In this document: piece by piece, positions 1 through 8,494 of the stretch
How the letters are laid out: each line of letters opens with the position of its first letter
Position numbering within the stretch: position 1 is the stretch's first letter
Source: Actinomyces israelii DSM 43320
GTDB taxonomy: Bacteria; Actinomycetota; Actinomycetes; Actinomycetales; Actinomycetaceae
NCBI RefSeq assembly: GCF_000711965.1
Contig: NZ_JONS01000006.1
Span: 62,001-126,000 of the forward strand
Length of the DNA: 64,000 nucleotides
Direction: 5' to 3'
Notes under the pieces: generated by a model
What the model saw: only the letters and a program-made list of their open reading frames with translations
The model's database searches: none
What the model was told of the DNA's origin: nothing
Position numbers and translations under genes: made by a program

Positions 1-727
1 CGGGTGCGAGGGTCTTGAGGGCCGTGTAGGTCTGCCCCTCGAAGCCGAGCAGTCCGTAGGGATTGTCCTCCATTATCAGAATGCGGTGCCTGCGGCAGAT
101 CTCAATAATGGCAGGACGACGCTCCTCGGACAGCGTGACACCCGCGGGGTTGTGGAAGTTCGGCAGGCAGTAGAAGAACTTCACGTGCCTTCCCTCGCGC
201 TCCAGCCGTGTGATCGTCTCCTCCAGCACCTCCGGGATGACGCCGTCGGCATCGATCGCCACCTGCTGGATATCGGCCTGGTAGGTGGAGAAGATCGACA
301 GGGAGCCGACATAGGTGGGAGCCTCGGCGAGGATCACGTCTCCGGGATCGATGAAGAGCTCAGTGACAATGTCAACGGCCTGCTGGGAGCCGGTGGTGAT
401 AATAATGTCCTCTGGATCGGCGTCAATGCCCTCGAGCGCCATGATCTCCGGGATCTGCTCCCGCAGGCGCGGCAGTCCCTGTCCGTTGCCGTACTGGAGC
501 GCCCTCCCCCCGTCCTTGCGGATCATCTGGGCGGTGGCGTCGGCGAGCCGGTCAAGGGGCAGGTCCTTGAGGTTGGGCATCCCGCCGGCAAGTGACACCA
601 CCTCGGGCCGGGCGGCGACGGCGAAGAGCGACCGCGTCTCCGAGGCACGCAGGCCGTGGGCGCGGGCGGCATAGCTGTCCAGCCATGGATCGAGCCGATT
701 GCCTTTCACCTGGTTCGCGTCAGTCAC
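1..727 (-). CDS. PLP-dependent aminotransferase, class I/II (3' end beyond window)
   Basis: The visible 242 residues are the N-terminal part of a fold-type I aminotransferase of the 2-aminoadipate/LysN/MocR-C-terminal kind. Seen: an early SLAGGMPN segment, then TTGSQQAVDI in the cofactor phosphate region, NFHNPAGVTLS and EDNPYGLLGF, all typical of the subgroup. The PLP-binding lysine lies beyond the window edge, so activity cannot be confirmed here. The start is a GTG at 727-725, chosen because AGGAAGG stands about nine bases upstream and the conserved region begins some 35 residues later. It is divergent from the acetyltransferase gene at 1036. Family members transfer amino groups between branched-chain, aromatic or aminoadipate substrates and 2-oxoglutarate; the substrate cannot be told from sequence. 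Confidence 0.85.
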   Translation of the reverse strand, partial: MTDANQVKGNRLDPWLDSYAARAHGLRASETRSLFAVAARPEVVSLAGGMPNLKDLPLDRLADATAQMIRKDGGRALQYGNGQGLPRLREQIPEIMALEGIDADPEDIIITTGSQQAVDIVTELFIDPGDVILAEAPTYVGSLSIFSTYQADIQQVAIDADGVIPEVLEETITRLEREGRHVKFFYCLPNFHNPAGVTLSEERRPAIIEICRRHRILIMEDNPYGLLGFEGQTYTALKTLAP

Positions 728-1035
728 GTCGTCGTCCTTCCTGGGCGGGCACCGCCGTAGGAGGCCAGTCTGCCACGGCGGGCCCGTGCCTCGCCGCTCT
801 GCTCCCAGAACGGACCGGAGCGCCTTGGGAGCGCCGGTCGGACCCGACACCGGTTCATGCGCCCCGTCGCGGGGCCGGGATGTGTAAACCGGGCCCATTG
901 GAGGGCGTCGGGGACGATAATGGTGGGGTGCTCTCCCGCGGTGGCGCGACGCCGCAGTTCCTGCAGGGAGGGGACCTAAGCGGTCCTCCGGGTTGGGCCC
1001 GGTCGGGGATGAGGTTCGAAGACGGAGGCCATCGC
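728..1035. other. Intergenic region between divergent genes
   Basis: This 308-bp gap lies between the divergent aminotransferase and acetyltransferase genes and must carry both promoters. An open frame continues upstream from the acetyltransferase, but it shows no family-like sequence before the ATG at 1036. I see no clear -35/-10 pair, repeat or RNA gene. Confidence 0.4.
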
Positions 1036-1623
1036 ATGAGCGATCAGGACAGGCGCACAGAGCTCGAGAAGCTGGAGGCTGGAGACGTCTACTGCTTCTT
1101 GGATCCGGAGGTCGTGGCCCGCAAGGAGTCTGCGGTGGTGGCGTGCCGGAGATTCAATGACGCCGATCCCGCCGACGTCGAGGGGCAGACCCGCATTCTG
1201 CGGGAGCTCTTCGGTTCGGCCGGAGCGGATCTCTCTGTGCAGCAGCCGTTCCGGTGCGACTACGGACCCAACATTCATGTTGGTGACGGATTTCTCGCCA
1301 ATTATAATGTGACTATTCTTGATATTGCGCCGGTGGTCATCGGCGATCATGTCATGATCGGTCCGAACACGCTTATCACAACCGTGGGCCATCCTCTGGA
1401 TCCTGCGGGCCGGCGTGAAAAGCTCGGCCAGGCCTCCCCCGTGCATATCGGGCACGATGTGTGGCTCGGCGGGAATGCTGTTGTCCTTCCTGGAGTCGCA
1501 ATAGGCGATAACGTTGTCGTGGCGGCGGGCGCGGTGGTTTCCAAGGATATTCCGGATAATTGCGTGGTGGGCGGAGTCCCTGCCCGCAGGCTCCGGGAGC
1601 TCAATGCCGAGAAGAAGGACTGA
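1036..1623 (+). CDS. maa: Sugar O-acetyltransferase (maltose/galactoside acetyltransferase family)
   Basis: This 195-residue protein has the usual length of the LacA/Maa/NodL family, which transfers acetyl from acetyl-CoA to a sugar hydroxyl. Seen: an N-terminal helical cap (about 1-65) and then the hexapeptide left-handed beta-helix, with segments such as VVIGDHVMIGPN, VHIGHDVWLGGNAVVLPGVAIGD and the closing AAGAVVSKDIP / GGVPAR. The catalytic histidine is expected in TTVGHPLD. The ATG at 1036 follows GGAGG by seven bases; the longer open frame upstream is non-coding in character. It stands alone, and its 3' end faces thrC with a pair of GAACCGATCTCG-type repeats between them. The sugar substrate is unknown. 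Confidence 0.9.
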   Translation: MSDQDRRTELEKLEAGDVYCFLDPEVVARKESAVVACRRFNDADPADVEGQTRILRELFGSAGADLSVQQPFRCDYGPNIHVGDGFLANYNVTILDIAPVVIGDHVMIGPNTLITTVGHPLDPAGRREKLGQASPVHIGHDVWLGGNAVVLPGVAIGDNVVVAAGAVVSKDIPDNCVVGGVPARRLRELNAEKKD

Positions 1624-1644
1624 TTCGTTGATTCTGGCGCGAAG

Positions 1645-1686
1645 CTGAACCGGTCTCGAGCCGGAGCTGAACCGATCTCGGCGAAG
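1645..1686. repeat. Two tandem CTGAACCGATCTCG units (repeat family C)
   Basis: Two 20-22 bp units, CTGAACCGGTCTCGAGCC-type then CTGAACCGATCTCGGCG-type, lie between the convergent maa and thrC genes. Related units occur at 55298-55361, after the second NCS1 permease gene. Both sites are at 3' ends of genes. Function unknown. Confidence 0.55.
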
Positions 1687-1730
1687 GAGGCGGCCGGAAG
1701 GGCGTGGGAGGGGCGGCGGGGAGCGGCCGG

Positions 1731-3155
1731 TCAGGCGCGCAGAGCTCCGGCCTCGATGAGGGCGCGCAGTGGCGCCTCGTCGTCGGCAATGGTCTCCACG
1801 TGCTGCGGCAGCGCGAGCAGCCCGGTGATCTCCGGCGGGACGGGCTGGGCCCGCCCCAGCGCCTCGGTCACGGTCCCGCCGAACTTCGCGGCCTTGGCCG
1901 TCTCAAGCACGAGGGTCGGAAAGCCCGGCTCCATGAGCCTGAGCGCCACCGTGACGCCGTCGGCCGTGTGCGGGTCGATGAGCCTGCCCGTGGCAGAGTG
2001 CACCCGGCGGATGGCGGCCAGCCGGTCGGTGTGGGACGACGATCCCGAGACGAAGCCGAACTCGGCGCCCAGTCGTACCAGGTGATCGGACAGGTCGAGG
2101 ACGCCGTCGGCCTCCAGCGCGGGCCAGCGGCGGCCGAACTCCTCGGGGCCGAGCAGCTGCCAGATGAAGCGCTCCAGGTTCGACGCCTTGGAGATGTCCA
2201 TGGAGGGGCTCGATGTCGCCAGCGTCTCCGCGCCCCTGCGCGGACGGTAAATCCCCGTGGAGAAGAACTCGTCGAGAACATTGTTCTCGTTGGTGGCCAG
2301 AATGAGGCGCCGGATCGGCACCCCCATGGAGCGGGCCAGGTGGCCGGAATAGATATTGCCGAAGTTCCCGCTGGGCACGGCGACATCCACCTCGGCGCCG
2401 GCGCCCCGCTCCTTCTCATCGGTCATCCGCAGCCACGCCCACACATAGTAGACGACCTGCGCGGCAATGCGGCCGATATTAATGGAGTTGACAGCGCCAA
2501 TGGAATATGCCGCCTTGAACGCGGCGTCATTGTTGAGCGCCTTGACGAGGCTCTGGCAGTCGTCGAAGACGCCGTCGACCGCAATATTGTGAATATTGGT
2601 GTCGTCGAGCGAGTACATCTGGGCGCGCTGCACGTCGCTCATCCGCCCCAGCGGGGAGAGCATGAAGACGGCGACGCCCTTCCGGCCCCTGAAGGCGTGC
2701 TCGGCCGCGGACCCGGTGTCGCCGCTCGTGGCGCCGAGAATATTGAGCACCTGTCCCCTGCGGCCGAGCACATGGGGAATCGCCTGGCCCAGGAACTGCA
2801 TGGCCAGATCCTTGAAGGCCATGGTCGGTCCCTCCGACAACCCGACGAGCCCGAGTCCGTCGGCGACGTCGTCGAGCCGGTTCACGGGCACGACGGGCGC
2901 CGCGAAGCGCCCGGGCCCGTAGGCCGCACCGGTCAGGGATGCGAGGTCGCTGGCCGGGACGTCCGTGGCGTACAGGCCGATGACCTCGGCGGCGAGCTCG
3001 GGGTAGCTCAGCGGCCGCCACCGCTCGAGCCGGCCCCGGTCGACCGCAGGGATGCTCTCCGGCACGACCAGGCCGCCGTCGGGCGCGAGCCCGGACAGGA
3101 GCACCTCGGTGAAGTCGGCGGGGGCCATCCCGCCGCGGGTGGAGATGAAGCGCAT
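1731..3155 (-). CDS. thrC: Threonine synthase
   Basis: This cytoplasmic PLP enzyme converts O-phosphohomoserine to threonine, the last step of threonine synthesis. The 474-residue length and N-terminus MRFISTRGG fit the long threonine synthase class. The PLP lysine is K115 in EGPTMAFKDLAMQ. Downstream are LGATSGDTGSAA, which binds the cofactor phosphate, and VPSGNFGNIYSG. The start at 3155 was preferred to an upstream in-frame ATG because the family begins at this motif and GAAGG lies just upstream. It is transcribed leftwards after trxA but is separated from it by 219 bp and a strong hairpin, so it probably has its own promoter. No leader peptide or riboswitch was recognised. Confidence 0.95.
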   Translation of the reverse strand: MRFISTRGGMAPADFTEVLLSGLAPDGGLVVPESIPAVDRGRLERWRPLSYPELAAEVIGLYATDVPASDLASLTGAAYGPGRFAAPVVPVNRLDDVADGLGLVGLSEGPTMAFKDLAMQFLGQAIPHVLGRRGQVLNILGATSGDTGSAAEHAFRGRKGVAVFMLSPLGRMSDVQRAQMYSLDDTNIHNIAVDGVFDDCQSLVKALNNDAAFKAAYSIGAVNSINIGRIAAQVVYYVWAWLRMTDEKERGAGAEVDVAVPSGNFGNIYSGHLARSMGVPIRRLILATNENNVLDEFFSTGIYRPRRGAETLATSSPSMDISKASNLERFIWQLLGPEEFGRRWPALEADGVLDLSDHLVRLGAEFGFVSGSSSHTDRLAAIRRVHSATGRLIDPHTADGVTVALRLMEPGFPTLVLETAKAAKFGGTVTEALGRAQPVPPEITGLLALPQHVETIADDEAPLRALIEAGALRA

Positions 3156-3315
3156 GGGCGTGCCTTCGCGTCGTCGGTGTGCGGCCGCCTCGAGTCTATA
3201 GCGGACCCGCATGCGAGCCGAGCTCCACACCGATGCGCCGGGTCTCGACGGCGCCCGCCTCGGCCGGGCTCCGGGGCGCAGACGGGCGTGCGGGGCCGCC
3301 GTCGAGAACAGCGGC

Positions 3316-3362
3316 CCGCACGCCCCGCTCCCCGCTCCGGGGCGGGCGAGCGGGGCGTGCGG
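3316..3362 (-). terminator. Hairpin downstream of trxA
   Basis: A perfect 14-bp inverted repeat (CCGCACGCCCCGCT / AGCGGGGCGTGCGG) encloses a 19-base loop that can itself fold. It starts 12 bases past the trxA stop. There is no T-run, as is usual in GC-rich actinobacteria. It probably ends the trxB-trxA message. Confidence 0.6.
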
Positions 3363-3374
3363 AGGGCCGGCGGA

Positions 3375-3701
3375 TCAGCCGAGCGCCTTGCTGACCTCCT
3401 TGGTGAAGGAGCCCTTGGGGCGCGAGCCTGAGAACCGGTGGACGACCTTCCCGCCGCTCACGACGGCGAAGGTCGGGATGGAGCTGACGCCGAAGGACGC
3501 GGCGGTGGCCGGGTTGGCGTCCACATCGACCTTGACGAACTTGGCCCGCGGGCCCAGCTCGGCGGCGACCTCATCGACGACCGGCGCCATCTGACGGCAC
3601 GGGCCGCACCACTCGGCCCAGAAGTCGATGACGACGGGCACCTCCGAGGCCAGCACCTCGGACTCGAAGGTGGCGTCGGTGACGGCAAGAGCGTTGGACA
3701 T
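3375..3701 (-). CDS. trxA: Thioredoxin
   Basis: This 108-residue cytoplasmic protein disulfide reductant has the standard thioredoxin length. The redox motif W31-C32-G33-P34-C35 is intact, preceded by VVIDFWAE, and the cis-proline segment is SIPTFAV. It receives electrons from the thioredoxin reductase encoded just upstream; trxB ends 30 bases before its start, so the two form one operon. It is probably induced with trxB by thiol stress through the promoter at 4717-4742. Confidence 0.97.
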   Translation of the reverse strand: MSNALAVTDATFESEVLASEVPVVIDFWAEWCGPCRQMAPVVDEVAAELGPRAKFVKVDVDANPATAASFGVSSIPTFAVVSGGKVVHRFSGSRPKGSFTKEVSKALG

Positions 3702-3731
3702 GGTTCTCCTCCAGAGAAGTCGGGTGGATGG

Positions 3732-4658
3732 TCAGGCGGTGAGAGCTGCGAGGTAGTGCTCGGCGTCCAAGGCCGCGCGGCAGCCGGAGCCGGCGGCGGT
3801 GACCGCCTGCTGGTAGTGCGGGTCGGCGACGTCGCCGCAGGCGAAGACGCCGGGGACCGCGGTGCGCTGGGACGGCGCCTCGACGGCGATGTAGCCGGCG
3901 TCGTCGAGCTCGAGGACGTCGGCGACCAGCTCGGACCTCGGGACCTGCCCGATGGCCACGAACAGGCCCGCCGCCGGGATGTCGCGCCGCTCCCCGGTGG
4001 CCACGTGCTCCAGGGTCACCGACTCCAGGGCGTCCAGGCCGTTGAGAGAGACGACCCTGGAGCTCCAGGCGAAGTCGATCTTCGGGTCCTCCTGGGCGCG
4101 CCTGGCCATGACGGCGCTGGCGCGCAGCTCGTCGCGGCGGTGGACGACTGTCACCGAGGAGCCGAAGCGGGACAGGAACAGGGCCTCCTCCATGGCGGAG
4201 TCCCCGCCGCCGACGACGACGATCGGCTGGTCCTTGAAGAAGAAGCCGTCGCAGGTGGCGCAGTAGGACACGCCGTGCCCTGACAGCCGGTCCTCGTCCT
4301 CCAGGCCCAGCTTGCGGTACTCCGACCCGGTCGAGATGATGACGGCGCGGGCTTCGTAGACGGCGTCGTCGGTGGTGATGCGCTTGACGTCGCCGGTGAG
4401 CTCGAGGGCCGTGACGTCCTCATAGCGGATGTCGGCCCCGAAGCGCTCGGCCTGCTCCTGCATCCGGGTCATGAGGTCGGGTCCCATGACGCCCTCGATG
4501 AAGCCCGGGTAGTTCTCGACCTCGGTGGTGTTCATGAGCGCGCCCCCTGCGGTGACGGAGCCCGCGAGGACCACGGGGCGCAGCCGGGCGCGTGCCGCGT
4601 AGATCGCGGCGGTGTACCCGGCCGGGCCGGAACCGACGATGACGACGTCGTGGATCAT
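3732..4658 (-). CDS. trxB: Thioredoxin-disulfide reductase
   Basis: A 308-residue FAD/NADPH enzyme that reduces thioredoxin. Seen: the FAD dinucleotide motif GSGPAGYTAA near the N-terminus, the redox pair C133-A-T-C136, the NADPH motif VVGGGDSAMEEA and the C-terminal FAD segment GVFACGDVAD. It starts at an ATG with GGAGAG upstream and is followed by trxA. In mycobacteria sigM and its anti-sigma gene lie between murJ and trxB; here trxB directly follows the murJ fusion. The promoter region matches the SigR/SigH class. Confidence 0.97.
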   Translation of the reverse strand: MIHDVVIVGSGPAGYTAAIYAARARLRPVVLAGSVTAGGALMNTTEVENYPGFIEGVMGPDLMTRMQEQAERFGADIRYEDVTALELTGDVKRITTDDAVYEARAVIISTGSEYRKLGLEDEDRLSGHGVSYCATCDGFFFKDQPIVVVGGGDSAMEEALFLSRFGSSVTVVHRRDELRASAVMARRAQEDPKIDFAWSSRVVSLNGLDALESVTLEHVATGERRDIPAAGLFVAIGQVPRSELVADVLELDDAGYIAVEAPSQRTAVPGVFACGDVADPHYQQAVTAAGSGCRAALDAEHYLAALTA

Positions 4659-4716
4659 GACTCTCCTGACACTGACGAATGGGGCCCGCGAGTCGCGGAT
4701 GCCTTGCGAGTCATAG

Positions 4717-4742
4717 AACAGTCCATGAAAAACAGATGTTCC
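4717..4742 (-). promoter_or_regulatory. SigR/SigH-type promoter of trxB-trxA
   Basis: On the minus strand GGAAC (4742-4738) is followed by exactly 18 bases and then GTT (4719-4717). This matches the actinobacterial thiol-stress sigma factor consensus, GGAAY-N18-GTT. A start about seven bases further on would give a leader of about 50 bases before the trxB ATG. The trx operon is a classic target of this sigma factor in Streptomyces and Mycobacterium. Assignment is by pattern only. Confidence 0.65.
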
Positions 4743-4753
4743 CTAAGATATGC

Positions 4754-7700
4754 CTATTTAAGAGTGATCTCCGACACGCTCACCTTGGGCTGGCCGTCCG
4801 AGGCGGTCGGTAGCTCGGTCACCCAGATGACGATCGACTGGGTGGACGTCGGCGTGAAGTCGAAGCTCGTCGTTCCCGAGGTGAAGGCCCCCTCGGCCAG
4901 CATGGTGCCGCCGGTGGGGTCCTCCGGGCTCGTGGCCCGGATCTGGACGTAGCCGCCGCCGCCCGTCCCCTGGATGTCGATGCCCGAGACCTCGGCGGCC
5001 TGCTCCAGGGTCACGGCGATGCCCGTGCCGCCCTTCAGATTGCCGAACTTGGAGGTGCTGTAGTGCTGCGACTCCCACGTCGTGGAGGGGTCGCCGTCGA
5101 CGGTCTTGCCCGCGTTCTCGGGATGGTCCCCCTCCCCCCCGGTCTCGTTGACCGCCCGCGCTCCGGTGATCGTAATGGGCACCTTGGAGGGCTCACTGGT
5201 CTGCTCGTCCTGCTGCTCGACCGGCGTGGGCAGCGTGCTGGCCGCAGGGATGTCGGGCTCGAAGAAAGGCAGGTTGAACAGGCCGAGAATGCTGTGCACC
5301 GCGTAGATGACGCCCACCAGCATGACCACGACCATGCCGCTGATAATCGCCATGGTGGTGCGCGACACCGAGCGCGCGACCTCCTCCTCCTCGGCGCGGA
5401 GGGCCTCGCCCGTGGTGAGCGGCGGGCTCGCCGGCGGCGCGGGGGCGGGCCTGGCACCGGGCGTCCAGCTCTGCGCGCCGCCCTGCCCCACGGCCGGCGC
5501 CATGGCGCCGGCCGGCGACGCGGGGTCCGGCGGCGGCGCGGCGGCCTGGGTGGCGGCCGGCGCGAAGCTCCGGGGCGCCTGGGCGACCGCGGCGGCCTGG
5601 GTGTCCGCGCCCGTCTGAAAGTCGTCTGAGTCCGGTTCGACGGCCGCGGTCGATGAGTCCGGGCGCGTCCCGGTCGCCCGGCGCAGGCGCGAGAGCACCC
5701 CGCGCGGGGCATCAGGCGCGTCCGGCGACGACGGCGAGGCGGCCTCCGAGACCGCCTGCGACAGGAGCGAGGCGTCCCAGGTCCCGAGCGCGTTGGCGAC
5801 CTCGGCCGCGGACGTCGGCCCGGCGGCGGACCAGGCGCGGGCCACCAGCTCGTCGAGGTCGGCGTCGTCCGGACTCATGGTCATCGCCAGCATGGAGGGC
5901 GGCACCGGCACCCCGTCCGACGTCGTCGGGGCCGAGGGGAGCCCCGCGCGCTTGCCCGGCCAGCGCTTCGTCAGGCCGTAGTAGAGCAGCTCGACCAGGG
6001 CGCGGGCGTCGGTGCGGTCGGCCTCCAGCGGGTCGGCGTCGTCGCCCTCGTCGCCGGCGCCGTGAGGGTCCAGGCCGAGGATGGCCGCCTCGATGCCGAC
6101 GCCGGTGACCTGGACGGTGCCGTCGGAGCGCAGCCGGACGGCCTCCGGGGACAGGTTCAGGTGGTGCAGGCCGCGGCGGGAGCAGGCGTCCAGCGCCTGG
6201 GCGACCTCGCCGACGATGGCGCGCACCTGGGCCGCGTCCAGGCCCTGGCTGACCAGGGAGGACAGGGGGCGCCCGTCGGCGGGCTCGGTGACGATGAAAG
6301 CGGGGTGATCCTTCTCGACGTCGAAGACCCGCTGAATGCGCTGGTCCTCCACCAGGACGGCGCGGCTGGCCGCTTCCAGGACCTCGGCCCGGTGGGGAGT
6401 CGCGTCGGTGAGCATGAGGATCGTCACCGTGCGGTCGAGAATGGTGTCCCGCCCGACGTGGCGGACCACCCGTGGGAGCGTCGCGGGCAGGGTGGCGGCC
6501 AGTGCGTAGCGCCCGGTGCCGATCGGGGTCGCATCCGTCATGAGGTTGCCTCCTCCCGTGCCGAAGAGCATGAGTGCGTGTGGAGCGAGTGTACCGGGCG
6601 TCAGTGCTCGGACAGAGGCCGCTTGGGCGGCCAGGTCCGCGACCGTGGGCGGCGGGGCCGGAACCGCGGGCGGCGGGGCGGGCGCCGGGCGCGGCGCGTC
6701 CACGGCCCGCAGCATGGGGCGGTAGGCCGGCGGGTACGACGGCGGAAGCTCGGTGCCCGCGCGGTCGGCGGAGGTCGGCGCCAGGACGTGGGCCAGGTGC
6801 AGGACCGCCTCGCCCGCCCTCCCCGGCAGGAGCCGCCCGATCTTGGCCACAATGCGCGACAGTGGGACGAAGAGCACACCGAGCTCCTCGACACGCAGCA
6901 GGCGCGCCGCCACCAGGTAGGTGACCGTCATGAACAGGGCCGCCACGAGGACGGTGACCATGGCGTCCGTCGGCCTGGTGCCGGTCAGGGAGCCGTCGGC
7001 CGGGCCCAGGATCACCCGGATGCCCGCCCCGACGAGCACCGTCGGCACCGCCGCCGCCAGCAGGCGGGCGTAGGTCGCGATGACGCGGGGGCCGTCGAGG
7101 TCGGGCAGGTGCCGTCTGATGAGCGGGATCACCATCGCCGAGCCGCCCACCTGGCTGAGCATGGAGCCCACCGCCGCCCAGGTCATCCAGTGGTTGGCCG
7201 GCGCCAGCACGTAGGCGGCCAGGCAGACGATGACCGGGACGATGCCGACGACGGTGTCGGCCAGGAGCAGCCGCTTGGTGTCCGCGTAGGCCAGCATGAC
7301 GCGCTGGGTCGTGAACCAGATGCCCTGGAAGATGATGCCGACGGCCAGGACCGTGAGGATCGGGCCCGCGGCGGTGGCCTCGGCCAGGGACAGCGAGGGG
7401 ACGAAGAGCTGGAGCGAGGGCGTGGCCAGGGTCCCGATGCCCGCGGCGAACAGGATGGTGAACACCGCGACGCTGCGCAGCCCCAGCGACAGGTCGTCGC
7501 GCACCCCCCGGCGGTCCCCGGCGGCGGCCTTCTCGCTCATACGCGTGAACAGGGCGGTGATAATGGATGTCGTCACCAGCGACTGCGGCAGCATGTAGAC
7601 CAGCTGGGTGTTGTCGTACAGCGTCTTGGAGGGCACGACGACGCCGTCGTACTGCGGCAGGTAGGCCTCGGTGACGGCCCGGGCGCCCAGGTTCGCCGTC

Positions 7701-8494
7701 GCGATGTCCCCCAGCGAGACCACCGCCGTGCCCAGCAGCGCCCACAGCGCCACCTTCGACATCGTTCCCAGGCCCATGCCGCGGATCCCCCACACGAAGC
7801 GCGGGTGGAAGCCCGAGCGCACCAGGGGGATGTAGAGGATGAGGGCCTGGATGGCGATGCCCGCCGTCGTCGTGGCCCCGATCAGGGCGATGCGGCCCGC
7901 GTCCCAGATCTCCGGGCTCTGGCCGGTGGTGTAGCGGCCGTAGATGTGCAGGTAGGCCATGATCGAGGCGATTGAGATGACGTTGTTCAGGACCGGGGAC
8001 CACATGTAGGGCCCGAAGCTCGACCGGGCGTTGAGCACCTGCCCCCACAGGGCGTACAGGCCGTAGAAGAAGATCTGCGGCATGCACCAGAAGGCGAAGG
8101 CGAAGGCCAGCGGCTGCCACTGGTCCAGGCCCGAGGCGTAGAGCATAATGACCAGCGGCGCCGCCACCGTTAGCACGGCCGAGACCGCGGCCATGGCGGC
8201 CGAGGCCGCCGTCAGCAGCCGGTTGACGAGCTCCTCGCCGTTGCGCCGGCGCAGCGCCTGCACGATCTGCGGGACGAGGATCGCGTTGAGCACGCCGCCG
8301 ATCACCAGGTTGTACAGCTGGGTGGGCAGGTTGTTCGCAATATTGAAGGCCTCGGCGGCGCCCGACGCCGTCGCCCCCAGGGCGGCGATCAGCAGGGCGT
8401 TGCGCACGAGGCCCAGTAGGCGGCTGGCCAGCGTGCCGGCCGCCATGACGGCGCTCGAACGAGCGATCGACGAGCTGTTGTCCTTGCCGCTCAT
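4754..8494 (-). CDS. murJ: MurJ lipid II flippase fused to pseudokinase and extracellular domain
   Basis: This 1246-residue membrane protein moves lipid II across the membrane for peptidoglycan synthesis. Residues about 1-550 are the MurJ/MviN core, starting SSAVMAAGTLASRLLGLVRN, with many membrane segments. A Pro/Ala linker follows, then a protein kinase-like domain (about 650-920) in which the catalytic loop reads HLNLSPEA instead of HRDxxxxN and no DFG is present, so it is a pseudokinase. After another disordered stretch come one membrane helix (about 1042-1068) and an outer beta-rich domain (about 1080-1246) resembling discoidin/F5-8-type binding domains. Mycobacterial MviN has the same layout, and there the phosphorylated pseudokinase recruits FhaA. 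The start overlaps the DUF6049 stop by four bases (ATGA) and has GAGGAGA upstream. Confidence 0.93.
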   Translation of the reverse strand: MSGKDNSSSIARSSAVMAAGTLASRLLGLVRNALLIAALGATASGAAEAFNIANNLPTQLYNLVIGGVLNAILVPQIVQALRRRNGEELVNRLLTAASAAMAAVSAVLTVAAPLVIMLYASGLDQWQPLAFAFAFWCMPQIFFYGLYALWGQVLNARSSFGPYMWSPVLNNVISIASIMAYLHIYGRYTTGQSPEIWDAGRIALIGATTTAGIAIQALILYIPLVRSGFHPRFVWGIRGMGLGTMSKVALWALLGTAVVSLGDIATANLGARAVTEAYLPQYDGVVVPSKTLYDNTQLVYMLPQSLVTTSIITALFTRMSEKAAAGDRRGVRDDLSLGLRSVAVFTILFAAGIGTLATPSLQLFVPSLSLAEATAAGPILTVLAVGIIFQGIWFTTQRVMLAYADTKRLLLADTVVGIVPVIVCLAAYVLAPANHWMTWAAVGSMLSQVGGSAMVIPLIRRHLPDLDGPRVIATYARLLAAAVPTVLVGAGIRVILGPADGSLTGTRPTDAMVTVLVAALFMTVTYLVAARLLRVEELGVLFVPLSRIVAKIGRLLPGRAGEAVLHLAHVLAPTSADRAGTELPPSYPPAYRPMLRAVDAPRPAPAPPPAVPAPPPTVADLAAQAASVRALTPGTLAPHALMLFGTGGGNLMTDATPIGTGRYALAATLPATLPRVVRHVGRDTILDRTVTILMLTDATPHRAEVLEAASRAVLVEDQRIQRVFDVEKDHPAFIVTEPADGRPLSSLVSQGLDAAQVRAIVGEVAQALDACSRRGLHHLNLSPEAVRLRSDGTVQVTGVGIEAAILGLDPHGAGDEGDDADPLEADRTDARALVELLYYGLTKRWPGKRAGLPSAPTTSDGVPVPPSMLAMTMSPDDADLDELVARAWSAAGPTSAAEVANALGTWDASLLSQAVSEAASPSSPDAPDAPRGVLSRLRRATGTRPDSSTAAVEPDSDDFQTGADTQAAAVAQAPRSFAPAATQAAAPPPDPASPAGAMAPAVGQGGAQSWTPGARPAPAPPASPPLTTGEALRAEEEEVARSVSRTTMAIISGMVVVMLVGVIYAVHSILGLFNLPFFEPDIPAASTLPTPVEQQDEQTSEPSKVPITITGARAVNETGGEGDHPENAGKTVDGDPSTTWESQHYSTSKFGNLKGGTGIAVTLEQAAEVSGIDIQGTGGGGYVQIRATSPEDPTGGTMLAEGAFTSGTTSFDFTPTSTQSIVIWVTELPTASDGQPKVSVSEITLK

